DNA of 64,000 nt, taken from positions 372,001 to 436,000 of the forward strand of contig JAGYVD010000010.1 of the NCBI GenBank assembly GCA_021209875.1, given 5' to 3'. The notes beneath the pieces are model-generated. The model saw only the letters and a program-made list of their open reading frames with translations, had not been told where the DNA came from and ran no database searches. A program made the translations under genes and the position numbers. Positions 51,296-63,210 of the stretch are shown here, in pieces (position 1 is the first letter of the stretch; each line of letters begins with the position of its first letter). The stretch is from Rosellinia necatrix (lineage: Eukaryota > Ascomycota > Sordariomycetes > Xylariales > Xylariaceae).

Positions 51296-52059
51296 GCTAA
51301 CGATTATTAAATAAATTAATAATAAAACAAATATATATAAGTTGTTTTATAATTAAACTAATAAGTGTTATTAATTGTTTTATAAATTTATATTTATATA
51401 TATATTTTAAAACAAAATTAAATTTTAAAATTAAAAATAAAGTAAAAATATAATCAAGTAGTATTAAAACTTGCGTGTTTATTAAAAACTTAATACAAGC
51501 TTTTAAAAAATAAAGCTAGTAATAATTATATTTAAAATATATAATTACTACTATTTAAATGTAATACTAATTAAAGTTTAAAAAATAACTAATTATAATA
51601 TTATAGTTATTAAATATTTAGTACTAAAATAATTAAAGTTTAAAAAAATAATAGATTATTTTAATATATTAGTAGCTAAATGTAGTAGTATATAAACAAC
51701 TAATAATTTAAACTGTTTAAAATATAATATAAAGTTAAATTTAGCTGCTGTTGTATTTTCTGTTTTTTATATTAGCAAAAGTAAAATAATCGACAAGCTA
51801 ACGCAAAATATATTAAATCGATTAATTAGTTAAATTTATAAGTTAATAAATATTAATAGATCTTGCTAGCAACAGCTAAGCTTAAAAGCTAATAGTTCTG
51901 CTTTTTTTTAATAAACAGCGCTGCTTAAAATATAAAAAAGAGTTATATCGGAGGTTAAATATACGCGGACGTTAAAAAATTAAATATATTTTATCTGCTG
52001 GCATAAAAAAAATAAACTAAAATATAAAATTATATAATTATAAGACTTACTATATTATT

Positions 52060-52245
52060 TAATAAAGTTTACTAAAGGTAGTATAGTTAAGTTTATAAAA
52101 ATATAATATAGCATTTAAAAAAGAAGGGCTTTTAGTCCCTGCAGGACTAAAAGCTTTAGGCTAATATTTTATCTAATCTATACAAATTTTTATCTAGCTA
52201 GCTGCGCTAGCTAGATAAGGAGCCCCCCTCTTACTAACTGTGTCA
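52060..52245 (-). repeat. LTR of B' with two strong hairpins
   Basis: 186 bp, minus strand, starting TGACACAG at 52245. Hairpin 1 has 13-bp perfect arms TTATCTAGCTAGC (52190-52202) and GCTAGCTAGATAA (52206-52218). Hairpin 2 has arms GCTTTTAGTC (52128-52137) and GACTAAAAGC (52145-52154) around CTGCAG. Between them lies TATCTAATCTA (52170-52180), the complement of TAGATTAGATA. Confidence 0.85.
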
Positions 52246-52250
52246 GAAGT

Positions 52251-55138
52251 AATTTTTAAAAAAAAACGCTTTTAAAAGTTAATATTAATTTAAAAAAAAA
52301 TTAACTATTATTAAACAGCTTATAAACAGCTTATTTTTTATTTTTAATATATTTATAAAAAATATAAAATTAAAAACTTTAATTAATTAAAAATATAAAT
52401 GCTATATAATTATTAATAAAAATATTATTAAAAAATATAAGTTATTATATAAAAAATAAAAATACAGCTTTTAAACTATCTGCTAAAAAAAGCTTATAAA
52501 CAGCTTTTGAAAAATAAATATATATATATATATATAATAGAAAAGTTATAATATTTTTAATATTAAAAAGCTTTAATTAAAAGTTAGACAAATAATATAT
52601 ATTATTTTCAAATATTATATAAACATAAAAAAATGAACAATATCATAATAAAAAATATAATTAAATAAAAATTATTAAAACAGTTTAAACTCTATTTATA
52701 ATAAGCGCTATTATTTTTTATTAAAAAATAAAAAGAAAATATAAAACTGAAAAGCTTAGATAAAAACTATATAAATACCTATTTTAAAAAAAACGGATTT
52801 ATTAACCGTGTTAATAAAAAAAACGATTTTTTTTAAATAAAAAACTTATAAAAACGCAGCTTTAAAATATTTAAAAACGTTTTTATAAATAAACTTATAT
52901 TAACTTATTTGAATTTTAATAAATAGCTGCTTATCAAACTTTTTTTGAGCTGATTATAAATTATTTAAATGAATAAATTAAAAAATATACTACTTTTTTT
53001 TCACAAAAAAAAAACTTAAATATAAAACCCTGGCTAATATTTAAAATACTGCTTTAAAACAAATTTAAGCTACGTATATATTACCTGTGCTATATAAAAA
53101 AAACGCATATATTTTTTTAAAGTTAAATTTTAAAGTCTTAATTGCTAAATATAACCTGGACCTGCGTAGCGCGCTAAAATTTTATAACCGGTTTTATATT
53201 TAACAAAATATTTGTATTAAAAAAAAATTATAATAATATTTAAGAACTTTTTTTAGCCAGCGTTTTTAAAAAGCATAAAATATTTTATATATATTTATAA
53301 TGTTTGCAGCAAAAAAATAATATAAACAGACTAAAAATAAAGCTTGTTATATTTATTATAGATTTTTTAAATAATATTAACAAAAACTTTTAATAAACTT
53401 TGTAATAAAGTTATTAATAGAAAAATAAAGCGATTTTATTAACTTAATAATAATTAGTAATAAGTTTAATAAAACTGTTATATTAAAAATAATAGTTTTG
53501 ATAAATATAAAGGCTTATATTAAACAGTTAATATAATGCTATTAATATTATTATAAGTTTTTCATAACAATAATTAGTAATAAAAGCATAAATTAAACCC
53601 GTTGTTTTTACCGTAAAATATATTTATTAATAAATATTAAGTAGCGTTTATTTACTACTTACTATTTAAAAACAAATAAACCTATAAAATCAGCAAACTA
53701 AAAAATACTAGCATATTTATAACTATATATTATATATATTTAATATAATTAGTTTATGTTATTTTTAAAAACAATCCTTGTTATAAATAATTGAAATATT
53801 ATATTTATTAAACTAAGCTTTTTTTATAATTTATAAATACTACATAATTATAATATTAATAATTAAACGTTTAATGCAACTAATTTAGAATTTATAAACC
53901 TTAGCTAAAATATTAATATAAAAATTAAAAAATAATATAAAATTTGCTTAAGCGACTATAGCTGCAATATAATAAAATTAAAAAAAAAAACTGCTAATAA
54001 ATAACGCGTGCTAGCTAAGATGTTTAAAACTAAAGATTTTATTTAATTATTTGTTAAAAATATATAAACGCTGCAGCTATTTTAATAACTAGTGTAACTA
54101 TACGTTAAATATTATATTATTAAAATAATCAGCTTTTATATAATAAAATTAAATATTTTAACAAAGATTTATAATTATTTTTATATTAAGCTTATATATG
54201 GCATAAAAACAGCTCTTCAGTTTCTTTAAACGTTAAATCATAACTAGCTTTTTTTTCATATAAATAATAAAAGTTGAAAAAATAAAAAATAAAAAAAATA
54301 TTAAAAGTTTATTAAATTAAAATTTTTTTTTTAAAAAGCTTGTAAAGTAGTTGTAAAATAAAGAAATACGTTAAATTTATTAAAAAATTTTTAAAAAACT
54401 TTTTAAAAAGTTAAACAATGAACTGTTTTAAAAAAAGAATATAAAAATATATAAAATAATAACAGATTTAACATAAAAATAAACATAATACAGCTTAAAA
54501 ATAAAGCGCGAAAGAAACAACAGATAAAATAAATAAATAATATAAAACATTATTTTTTTTGATTATAAATAAAGCTAGTTTACAAATATATTATAAATAA
54601 TTTAAAAACTATAAAATTTAATTAATTTTTATTTATTTTTAAGCTGCTTATAACTAATATTAAAATAAAGACTGTGCTTTTAGCGCAGTTTATATAAACT
54701 TAAAAAAGACTTTTTGTAAAAAAAATAATAGTTTTTAAAAAATTTGTAAACAGGTTTGTAAATTATAATAAAATATATGAATTATTATGTATTTTTAAAA
54801 TATTTTTATTACTTTTTTTTTAATTAAATATAAACAGCAAATAAAATATTTATATAACAGGCCTTAATTTTTTTATTATTTAAAAAACTATTTGATATAA
54901 TTTTAAATAATAGTAATAATTTTGCTTATAAAATATATAGGCTAGGCGTAAACAGCAGTTATTAAAATTACAACTTAATTTTAATATTTTATTAACATAG
55001 GCTAAACGTTTTAAAAAATTTAAGCAAGCTTTAATAAATTTGTTTTAATTATTTAAAAAGTTTATAAATATATAATAAACAGCTCATAAAAAAAAGAAAC
55101 TTATCAAAAATATATTTATTATATATATAAACGTTTTT
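52251..55138 (+). pseudogene. RIP-degraded internal region of F
   Basis: 2.9 kb of broken frames between the X/B' insertion and solo LTR G. It should hold the pol genes of F by position. No YxDD, RNase H or integrase motif could be read with confidence on either strand. Confidence 0.4.
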
Positions 55139-55367
55139 TAACGGGGATATATAGGATAGGGGTCCTGTATGGTGATCTAGTGAAAATAGCGAATTACAGG
55201 TAGAAGGAAGGACTGGCTATGCCAGCCAGCCGAAGGCTGGATAGAAATAGCCAGTGGGCTACCCTTATCTAATCTATTGCGGGTCGGCTAGGCCCTGTGG
55301 GCCTAGCCTAGCCGGCCTAGCCTAGCCTAGGGTAGGTCCTTTGGACACCCCCTACCTGTCTGTATCA
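55139..55367 (-). mobile_element. solo LTR G
   Basis: 229 bp, nearly unmutated, starting TGATACAGACAGG on the minus strand and ending CCCCGT(T)A, with TTTTT on each side (weak, low complexity). It has a perfect hairpin GGCTAGGCCC/GGGCCTAGCC with a TGT loop (55286-55308), repeated GCCTAG units next to it, and TATCTAATCTA at 55266-55276. The start and layout resemble the LTRs of A and B. Only one copy is in the window. Confidence 0.75.
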
Positions 55368-55639
55368 TTTTTAATAAAACATAAAAATATTTAATATAGC
55401 TTAAAATTATTAAAAACTTATTTATAGGCAGTATTAAGATAAAATATAAGCAGCTATAGCAGCAGCTAGCTTATTTTAAATTATTTTTTTTGTTTATATA
55501 ATATATATAATATATAATAACGCGTTTTTTTTACGGTTAATTTATAATAAGCTTATAAAAAAAAACATACTACCGACTTAATTAATATAAAAAATTAAAA
55601 AGTTGTTATTTGGTAACTTGTTAACGCAACATATATATA

Positions 55640-55930
55640 ATACAGCGTATTTATAAACAAAACAAAAAAGAAAGCCGCATAAAATATCAATAAAAAGCTA
55701 GCTTATAATAAAGCAGGCAAAAAAAGCTTTTAAAGCTATTATAAGCGGTATATAAACGGCTTAAAAACAAAAAAAAACTTTTAAAAATGAAAGAAAAAAA
55801 AGGAAAACCCAGCGGAGGGCAGAAAAAAAGCGCAAATAACGCTAGAACTTAGTTAATAAAGCTTATAAAAAAATAAAAGCAGTGCTAAACGTTAAAAAAA
55901 AAAAAAAGTTGGCGGATAAAACTGAAAACA
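55640..55930 (+). pseudogene. basic C-terminal coding relic of F
   Basis: Lys/Arg-rich sequence, including KMKEKKGKPSGGQKKSANN, ends about 75 bp before the polypurine tract and 3' LTR. Probably the tail of the last ORF of F. It is less RIP-mutated than the rest of F. No domain assigned. Confidence 0.4.
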
Positions 55931-55991
55931 CGCTATTTCTGTTTTTTATTAATATAAAAGCAACAGTTAAAAACAGCTGGTTTTAATATAA

Positions 55992-56004
55992 CAGAAAAAA
56001 AAAA
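55992..56004 (+). promoter_or_regulatory. polypurine tract of F
   Basis: CAGAAAAAAAAAA directly adjoins the 3' LTR. It is the expected plus-strand primer position and sets the orientation of F. Confidence 0.65.
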
Positions 56005-56262
56005 TATTATAAGCAGTGCTTATAAAAAAATATCAACGCACAAGCTAATACAAGCAAACTACTATATATTTTTATTTTAAATAATGGTTAAATAGCTTAT
56101 AAACTAATTATTATACTTAAACTAATATAACTAAAACTAACCAGCTTTATAAAACTACGTTTATAAGCTATGTACACACTGTTTATAACTTCTGCTATTT
56201 AGCTAAAAAATAAACCTTATTTACTACTCTAATAAATATACTTTCAGGCATAGCCCATTATA
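56005..56262 (+). repeat. 3' LTR of F
   Basis: Aligns with 48573-48831. The outer end keeps CTTTCAGGCATAGCCCATTA, and AAATC follows as the right target duplication. Confidence 0.85.
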
Positions 56263-56438
56263 AAATCTTAATTAATTATATACGCCAAAAATATTTTTTT
56301 ACTGCTTAAAAGTATTAATTTAAAAGTTACTAGTTTACGCTTTAAATATAGCATAAACAATTTAAAAAATCAGCTTAACATATTTTTAGTTTTATATACA
56401 GCTAAAAACTTAAGCTAAATTTTTTTGCCAAAAGAAAT

Positions 56439-56686
56439 TATTATAGCTTACAGCTATAATAATAATTTTTAATTGCCTAGCTGGCCAACTAGCCAGCTAA
56501 TTTTTAATTAGCTTTTTAATTAAACAAATATAAATATAAAATAATAAATACAGCAAGCTAGTCATATAATAAATAGCTGATAATATATATAAATAAAAAT
56601 TCCGGCTGTCAGCCCTATGCATAGTTTTTTTTTTAATATATAAGTATAATTGAATCTTTCTAACTGCTGTTATTGCAGCTATCACA
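56439..56686 (+). repeat. 3' LTR of D2 (RIP-mutated)
   Basis: 248 bp aligned with 34556-34823 and 11015-11262. Nearly every CpA/TpG of the first 200 bp is changed (TATTATAGCTTACAGCT for TGTCATGGCCCACAGCC). The last 30 bp, at the outer edge, are well kept (CTGCTGTTATTGCAGCTATC). CGTGG follows at 56687. A 91-codon antisense frame at 56497-56772 spans the D/C border and is not a gene. Confidence 0.87.
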
Positions 56687-56905
56687 CGTGGCACGCGCGG
56701 AACATCTGTACACCTGTTACCAACTGGCACGCACAGACCAGCTGTGGCGCGCACGGACTGGACCCACCCCACACACCTGCCCTTAGTTGGAATTCTAGTG
56801 GGCTAATTCCCCCCACTTACTCTTTCCTTTCGCATCTGTAGATTTTTCGTACAATACGTCACTTATTGGTGGAGCCTTGACTTCTTATTTGTGACTGGTG
56901 CAACA
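56687..56905 (-). mobile_element. solo LTR of family C, right part of the copy split by D2
   Basis: Continues the LTR begun at 34517-34555, from CGTGG to GGTGCAACA. GC-rich and nearly unmutated. The outer flanks (TTATA before 34517 and ATATT after 56905) do not match, so the duplication of this C copy is lost or the end is misjudged. Confidence 0.83.
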
Positions 56906-58900
56906 ATATTTATTAATTTATATAATAATAATACTTATATATAATTTGTTACAATAATACATTTAAACTAATTATTTTAAAAATAATTAATATATAATTA
57001 TAATAAAAATAGTTCTATTAATATCAGTGCTTAAATAAAATAAAACTATTTATCAGTTGAAATTAATTTTTCAATTATATGAAAAAAGTAAAAGGTGTAT
57101 AAAACTATATTATGATATTATAATAATAATAAAAAGCAAAATTTCTTTTGTAACTGTCCAAATTTTTTTACGATTGAAATTATTTGTTTTTAATATAAAA
57201 ATTAATAAATAATATTTTTTATTAGAAAACATTAATAAAACAGCAATTTTATAATATAATATAGTTGTAAAAACAATAAAAATGTATAAAGGCTAAAAGC
57301 ATCTTTAGAACTATAATAATATATAAAATTATAATACATTTTAAATAAATAATAATATTATCTTATTTATATAAAATATAAAAAGAATTATAATAAATAA
57401 AAATATAAAACTTATCATTAAATATAAAAAAAGTTTAAACAAACATTTTATTACTAAATTTATTTATAATAGATTATAAAAATAGTTTTAATGATCTTAA
57501 TCATAAAATATCATTATTTATTAATAAAAGTTAATTAAAAGCTTAAAAATAAAATTGATTATAATATAAAGGTATGTTAATAAAAAACTAAAAGAAATAA
57601 TATTCTTTATTTAATCGTTTTAATGTAAACTTATAAAATATTTAATAAAAAAACTAAATATTACATAATGGTGTTATTATAATATATAATTTTAAATAAA
57701 ACTGCATTTTTTTTAATATGATTAAAAAATAATATATTATATAAAAGCTATCAGCATAATCATTAAAAAAGAATTTGTCTAAATTAAATACAATAAAAAT
57801 TTGTTTAGCCAATAAAATATTTAATATAATATATATAATATTAAATAACATATTATATAATATTAAAATTTATTTTATAAAGAATATAGAGTTTTAATTA
57901 TAACTTAAAATTTATTATAACTTAAAATTAATAACATAAATAAAATTATTATGACATGTTTTAATATTAGCTGTTTTATCATAATAATAATATAAAACTA
58001 GCTGAATTAATTTATATTATATATAAAAAATATAGTTTGTACAGCTTATAATACTAAATAAAATTAAAAGTTTAATGATTTTTATAGAACAAACTTAATT
58101 TTTATTAAATATTGCTATGAAAATAAATTATATATTTAAAATAAAAAATTTTCAATTAAAATTTAAATTATAAGTAAATTAAAACAAAACTTCTTATTAA
58201 AAATAAACTTTATAATTATAAACAAAGCTATCATTAATTTTTTATTACAATTGATTTTATTTAAAAGCTGTAATAATATTACTATGTTTATAAAAATTAA
58301 TATTAAAAACAATTAATAAAACAGTGTATTATAATAACAGTCAATATTATAATATCATTATATATACTAATTTTTATAATATAATAATAATAATTTCTAT
58401 TAAACTATATATTTATATTTGTAATTATAAAAATCTTATTATATAACAAAAAGGTAAATTAATATAATATCAGTTTAATATAATAATAATTATATTTATA
58501 TTATATAAAAAAATCTAATTTATTATCTGCTATATTAATATCAAAACAATTTATGAATAACTTTTAAATATCATAAAAATTTAAAATATTTAAAAAACCT
58601 TTTATTTTATTTAAAACTATTAAATAGTTTAATAATAATATTTAAAATATAATAAAATTTAATGTTTTTAAACAGTTATTTTTAAAAGTTTGAAAATTTA
58701 AGTTAATATTTTATATAAAAATTAAAATTAAAATATATAATTATGTTTTAAATAACAAGTTTATAATAAAACAAAAACATGGTTAAAAAATATAAAACTT
58801 CGCAAATAAAGAATATTATTAAAATACATCAAAATAATATAATATAAATAAATTTAGTAAATAAATAATTAAATTAAATTTTTAGTATAATAAAGCTAAT

Positions 58901-58944
58901 GTACTGGACAGGTGAGCTGCATAGTGTTGAGCTGCGCACTATTT
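58901..58944 (+). repeat. GC-bearing relic, copy 1
   Basis: GTACTGGACAGGTGAGCTGC followed by a short inverted pair TAGTG/CACTA around TTGAGCTGCG. Its first 24 bases match the reverse complement of about 60674-60698 at 20 or 21 positions. Likely the stub of a repeat. Confidence 0.5.
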
Positions 58945-60672
58945 TTATTATATATATATATATAGGTTTATATTTTAAATATTTTAATTTTAACAATATT
59001 TTTATATTTATAAATCTAAAAATTTAAAACTAGCGTTATGCATTTTATGACGTAATAATTTTTTCTATAAAAGCTGCAGCTATATATAATATTTTTAAAG
59101 TTATTTTATATAATTAAAATGAAAAAAAATTTTATAATATAATATATTAAAAACTATATTGATTACTAAAACATCAAAGAAGTTTGATTATATAATAAAT
59201 ATTTAATTTAAAAATTGAAACGTTTTTACTTTAATTATATAATATTAACAATATAGCTAACTAATTATTATATAACTATAACATATAATTAATTAAAGTT
59301 AAATAAGCTTTAGTTGTTATATAATCATAATTAATTTTTAGACATGTTTTAAATATTAAATAAATTATTAAAACAATTTCATAAAAATTTTAATACATAT
59401 TAAGCTCCGTTTTTTATATAAAAAAAAAATTAAAAATATATCAAAATTCTTTTTACTATTTTAATAAAACTAGTTTTATAATAAATATAATCAGGTTTAA
59501 CATAGTTATTATATTATTTAATTAATATAAATGATCAAATTTTATTATATAAAACAATTATAAATTATTAATAGTTATTTAAACTATTTTCTTATATAGT
59601 TATATTATTTAATTATACATTATTTTAACAGCCTTTTTATTTATGATTTTAATCTTAAAATAGCAATTTATTATTTATTTCCAAAATTATAGTTATTAAG
59701 AATAAATAAATAATAAATTAAAAGTTTAAATTAAATAAAATATTTTAATTAATATTTATTTAAGTATATTAAAAATTATGTTTTTATTAAATTTGAACAG
59801 CTGTAAAAACTATTGTTTTATTAAATTTAAACTATGTATTAAAAAAAATAAAATTATTACGTTTTATATATTATTTTATTTATTCTCTAAGCTTTATTGT
59901 TTTAATATTAATTATTTTACCTTTTAAAATGTTTATAAAATAAATAATTTAATAAATTAACGGAAGCTGTTATACTTTATATTAACAAAAACAACTTTTA
60001 ATTTTGTTTTATTGTATATGTGGAAAACTTTTACTAGAACAAAAGATTTATAAAAGCTTTAAAAACTTTGAGCTTATTCTATATAATTTAATATATATTA
60101 TTTCAAAGCTAGTATTAAAATTATCACAAAAATCTTTTAAAATTATTTATAAGATTTTAATTTTAAAATTTTAAAATATTATATAATATTTAAAATATTA
60201 TAATATAGATTAAATGTGTTAAAAAATTATATAATATTTGAATCATTTTTTATGATTATTTTAGTATTATTAATATAATTATTAAAAATATCGCAATTTT
60301 AAAATCTTAAATTAAATTATTATAAATTAAAAACTTTGAATTTTCACAAGCAAATTATAAATTAAACTAATATTATTATATAAAAAATATGTATATATCA
60401 GCTAAAAAATTATTTAATATTTAAAAAAATTAAGATTAAAAAATTACAAAAGCTGTTAAAAATCACCCAAATATAAAAATATAAATATATCATTGTTATA
60501 TAAACAAAAATATAAAATAAAAACAGCGCTGTAGAACTTGCAGTAAACTTAGATATAATATTTATTTATATAAAAATAAAATAAATATATTTAATAAAAA
60601 TAATTCTAATCAGTTTAAATTAATTTTGGTTATTTTACTAGAATTATAACATGTTTCCATACAAAGGTCGGT

Positions 60673-60700
60673 AAAATTGCGCAGCTTACCTGGCCAGTAT
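60673..60700 (-). repeat. GC-bearing relic, copy 2
   Basis: GCGCAGCTTACCTGGCCAGT is the reverse complement relative of the relic at 58901. Surrounding sequence is AT-only. Confidence 0.5.
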
Positions 60701-63210
60701 ATTATATATATTAAAAATTAAAAATTGAAAAATTATAAATAAATAGTTTAAATGTATATATTGAAACACAAAACGTAAGTTTATAAAATAATTAAAATTA
60801 TTTCAATATTTAAGATTTATTATATATCGTTATATAAATAATCATAAAAAAGCCATGCAATAATCAACCTTTAATTATTTAATAAGATTATTATATTTAA
60901 TGCGTATTTATTCTGAATATAAAAAGGTATTATATTTAAATAAAGAAAATATTAATATATAATAATAATTATTTATTTTAAATTTGTTGATTAACTACTA
61001 GTATAGCCAGGCTATAAAAATAAAATAATAGTTATTTTCTTAAAAAGCTTTTAAATATTTAAAATTATGTTAATAAAATTTCAAAATAGCTTAGTTTATA
61101 TATAATAATTTATAAATAATATTTTTATATTACATAGCTAATTTACTGATAAATATATTCATAACGTTATAATATTTTTAAAACTATTAATAAATATAAT
61201 ATATATATTAATTTTTTTTAACTATTTCATAATATTAATTTCAATTTGAAACTAATACAATTATTTATCACATATTTTATAATATAATTATTAAGGTTTT
61301 TAATAAACAGCTTTAGGTTTATAATTATTAATAATTAAATTAAACCTATTTATAAACTAAAATTACTAGCAATATTGATAAATTTGAAAATATATATTAA
61401 AATAATACGATTTTTAAACAAGTTTATTTTTTGTATTAATAAAAGCTTTTGTTATTATGAAAAAATAAAGCTTTTAATAAATATAAGAATCATTCAAGTT
61501 ATCTTTATATTAATTAATTGAAAAATGTAAAGTTTTAAGGTTACTTAAAATCATCTTATAAATATTAGCTATTTCAAATATTATAACTTAAAATTTTTTT
61601 TATTAAATTTAACGTTTTTTATATAAATTTTATATAAAATAATAAAACAATTTTTATTAATAATGTTGAATTAATTTCATGTTTTAATAAAATTTTTACG
61701 CAGCAAAAATCGATTTATTAATTTATCAAAAGGAAAATATTAATGTTAGTTTAAATATATTATTAATTATAAATATAAATATAATTTTATATGCTGCTAG
61801 TAGTAGTATTAATACATTATTTTACTATATAAAGTAATATAAAATAAATAACCTTAAAATTAATTAATATTTTCAAATCAAATATTAAATTAATAATAAT
61901 ATTTCTTATATATTAGGTTAGGTTAATTTTATATTAAAAATATTATTATAACTATCAACTATATATAACGCCGAAAATATTATTAAAAACTTTAGTTATA
62001 TTGCAGCTATGAAAATAAAAACAAATAACATTTAACAAATGAAATTTATATAAAGCCATAAAAAGATGTTTATTTTAAAAAAATAAACAAAAAATAAATA
62101 AATAACATAAAAATTAATTATAATAAACATATAATTACTTAAAGAAATTAATTTTATATTACAGTTCACTTTTAGTTTTTTTTATAAAATTTCAAATAAT
62201 TTATTTTACATAATAAATATTGAAAATAAAATAAAGTTATATATTTCAGCTAATTATTAATAATAACTATTATAATTAATATATAATAAAAGATATTATT
62301 TTAATATTTTAAAAATATATTAGAAACTATAAACGTTTATTATTTATAACTTTTAAAATAAAAATATTAATCTTTTAAATATAGAATTAATCGGCAGAAA
62401 TTATTAAAAAATTAAAACTTATTATAAAATTATTATAATTGTATTATATTATTATAATAGCTTTTATTATTAAACTTTTAAAAGTTTTAATAATAAATAT
62501 CTTTTAAAAAATAAAAACTATATGATTTGTAACGTTTTTATGCCGGTTATTTCTAAATTCCCTTAAAATTATTATATATAAAGCTAAAAAAAAAAAAAAG
62601 TTTTTAAATTTATATTATTGTTATATAATTCAAATATATTAATAAAAATTATTTTATCTGGACCATTGTTGTTTATATTTATAACATCGGTAATATTTTG
62701 TGATTAATTAAATATATTAAAATCAAAGTTTAGTTTATTCAATCTATAATATATTTATAAATTATTCTATAACAAATATATAAACACGTTAACTTAGCAT
62801 TTGTTTATATAATTTATAAATTCATTATTAATCCTAATTTAGTTTCATATATTTTTATTATTAAATAATTAATTAAAAACCTTTTAAATTCATTAAGGTT
62901 TTAGTGATAATTTATAAACGTTAATATATTTAAACTATGCAAGCTATTTTTGCTTGAAAATTTTTATTTTTATTTTTAGTTATAATGTTTCATAATTTAA
63001 CAATATTATTCATAATATTTATATTTTTAAAATTATTAAAGTTGGTTTTTATATATATTTATTTTTAATATAAAATAATATTATTATGAAGCTTTCTTTT
63101 ATCAAGCTATTTATTTATACATATAATATTTTTATAAAATTATAATAATAAAATATAATATATACACAGATCAAATTTTAAAAAGCTTTAAATAATTTTA
63201 TTTTATCTAT

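Larger units (their letters stand above)
49995..52245. mobile_element. chimeric insertion: X joined to an inverted 5' part of B
   Basis: A single 2,251-bp insertion in F by its target duplication. Order: X 5' LTR (49995-50113), X interior, X 3' LTR cut after 105 bases (50557), then B' in reverse: gag part, leader and LTR ending at 52245. The junction 50557/50558 lies within CCCCAT|GTCGG. Confidence 0.72.
48573..56262 (+). mobile_element. LTR retrotransposon F, nested in D2 (RIP-degraded)
   Basis: LTRs of 258-259 bp (48573-48831 and 56005-56262) and a perfect target duplication AAATC (48568-48572 and 56263-56267) define it. CAGAAAAAAAAAA just before the 3' LTR (55992-56004) is a good polypurine tract and gives the plus orientation. 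Without the X/B' insertion (49995-52245) and solo LTR G (55139-55367) it is about 5.2 kb. The coding region is RIP-saturated and I could not identify pol domains. Confidence 0.85.
34556..56686 (+). mobile_element. Ty3/Gypsy element D, copy 2, full length with nested insertions
   Basis: Bounded by LTRs 34556-34823 and 56439-56686 and by the target duplication CGTGG (34551-34555 and 56687-56691) within a C solo LTR. After removing A2 (40476-48187) and F (48573-56262 plus duplication) about 6.7 kb remain, a normal length for Gypsy elements. The inside up to about 39240 matches D1 and includes RT and RNase H. The remainder (39240-40475, 48188-48572, 56268-56438) is where integrase and the 3' region should be, but no integrase motif was recognisable. 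AAAAGAAAT just before the 3' LTR suits a polypurine tract. Confidence 0.85.
56906..63210. other. AT-rich stretch without genes
   Basis: 6.3 kb of AT-only sequence. The 65-codon frame at 57654-57851 (minus) is composition noise. The only GC-bearing spots are the two related relics at 58901-58944 and 60673-60700. Confidence 0.55.

Noticed and set aside
56497..56841. two overlapping ORFs on opposite strands (91 and 63 codons)
   Set aside because: They cross the border between the D2 3' LTR and the C LTR, so they cannot be an old gene.
34512..56910. target duplication for the split C copy
   Set aside because: TTATA and ATATT do not match, although the two C parts clearly join.
57654..57851. 65-codon minus-strand ORF
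   Set aside because: AT-composition noise, no start context or homology.
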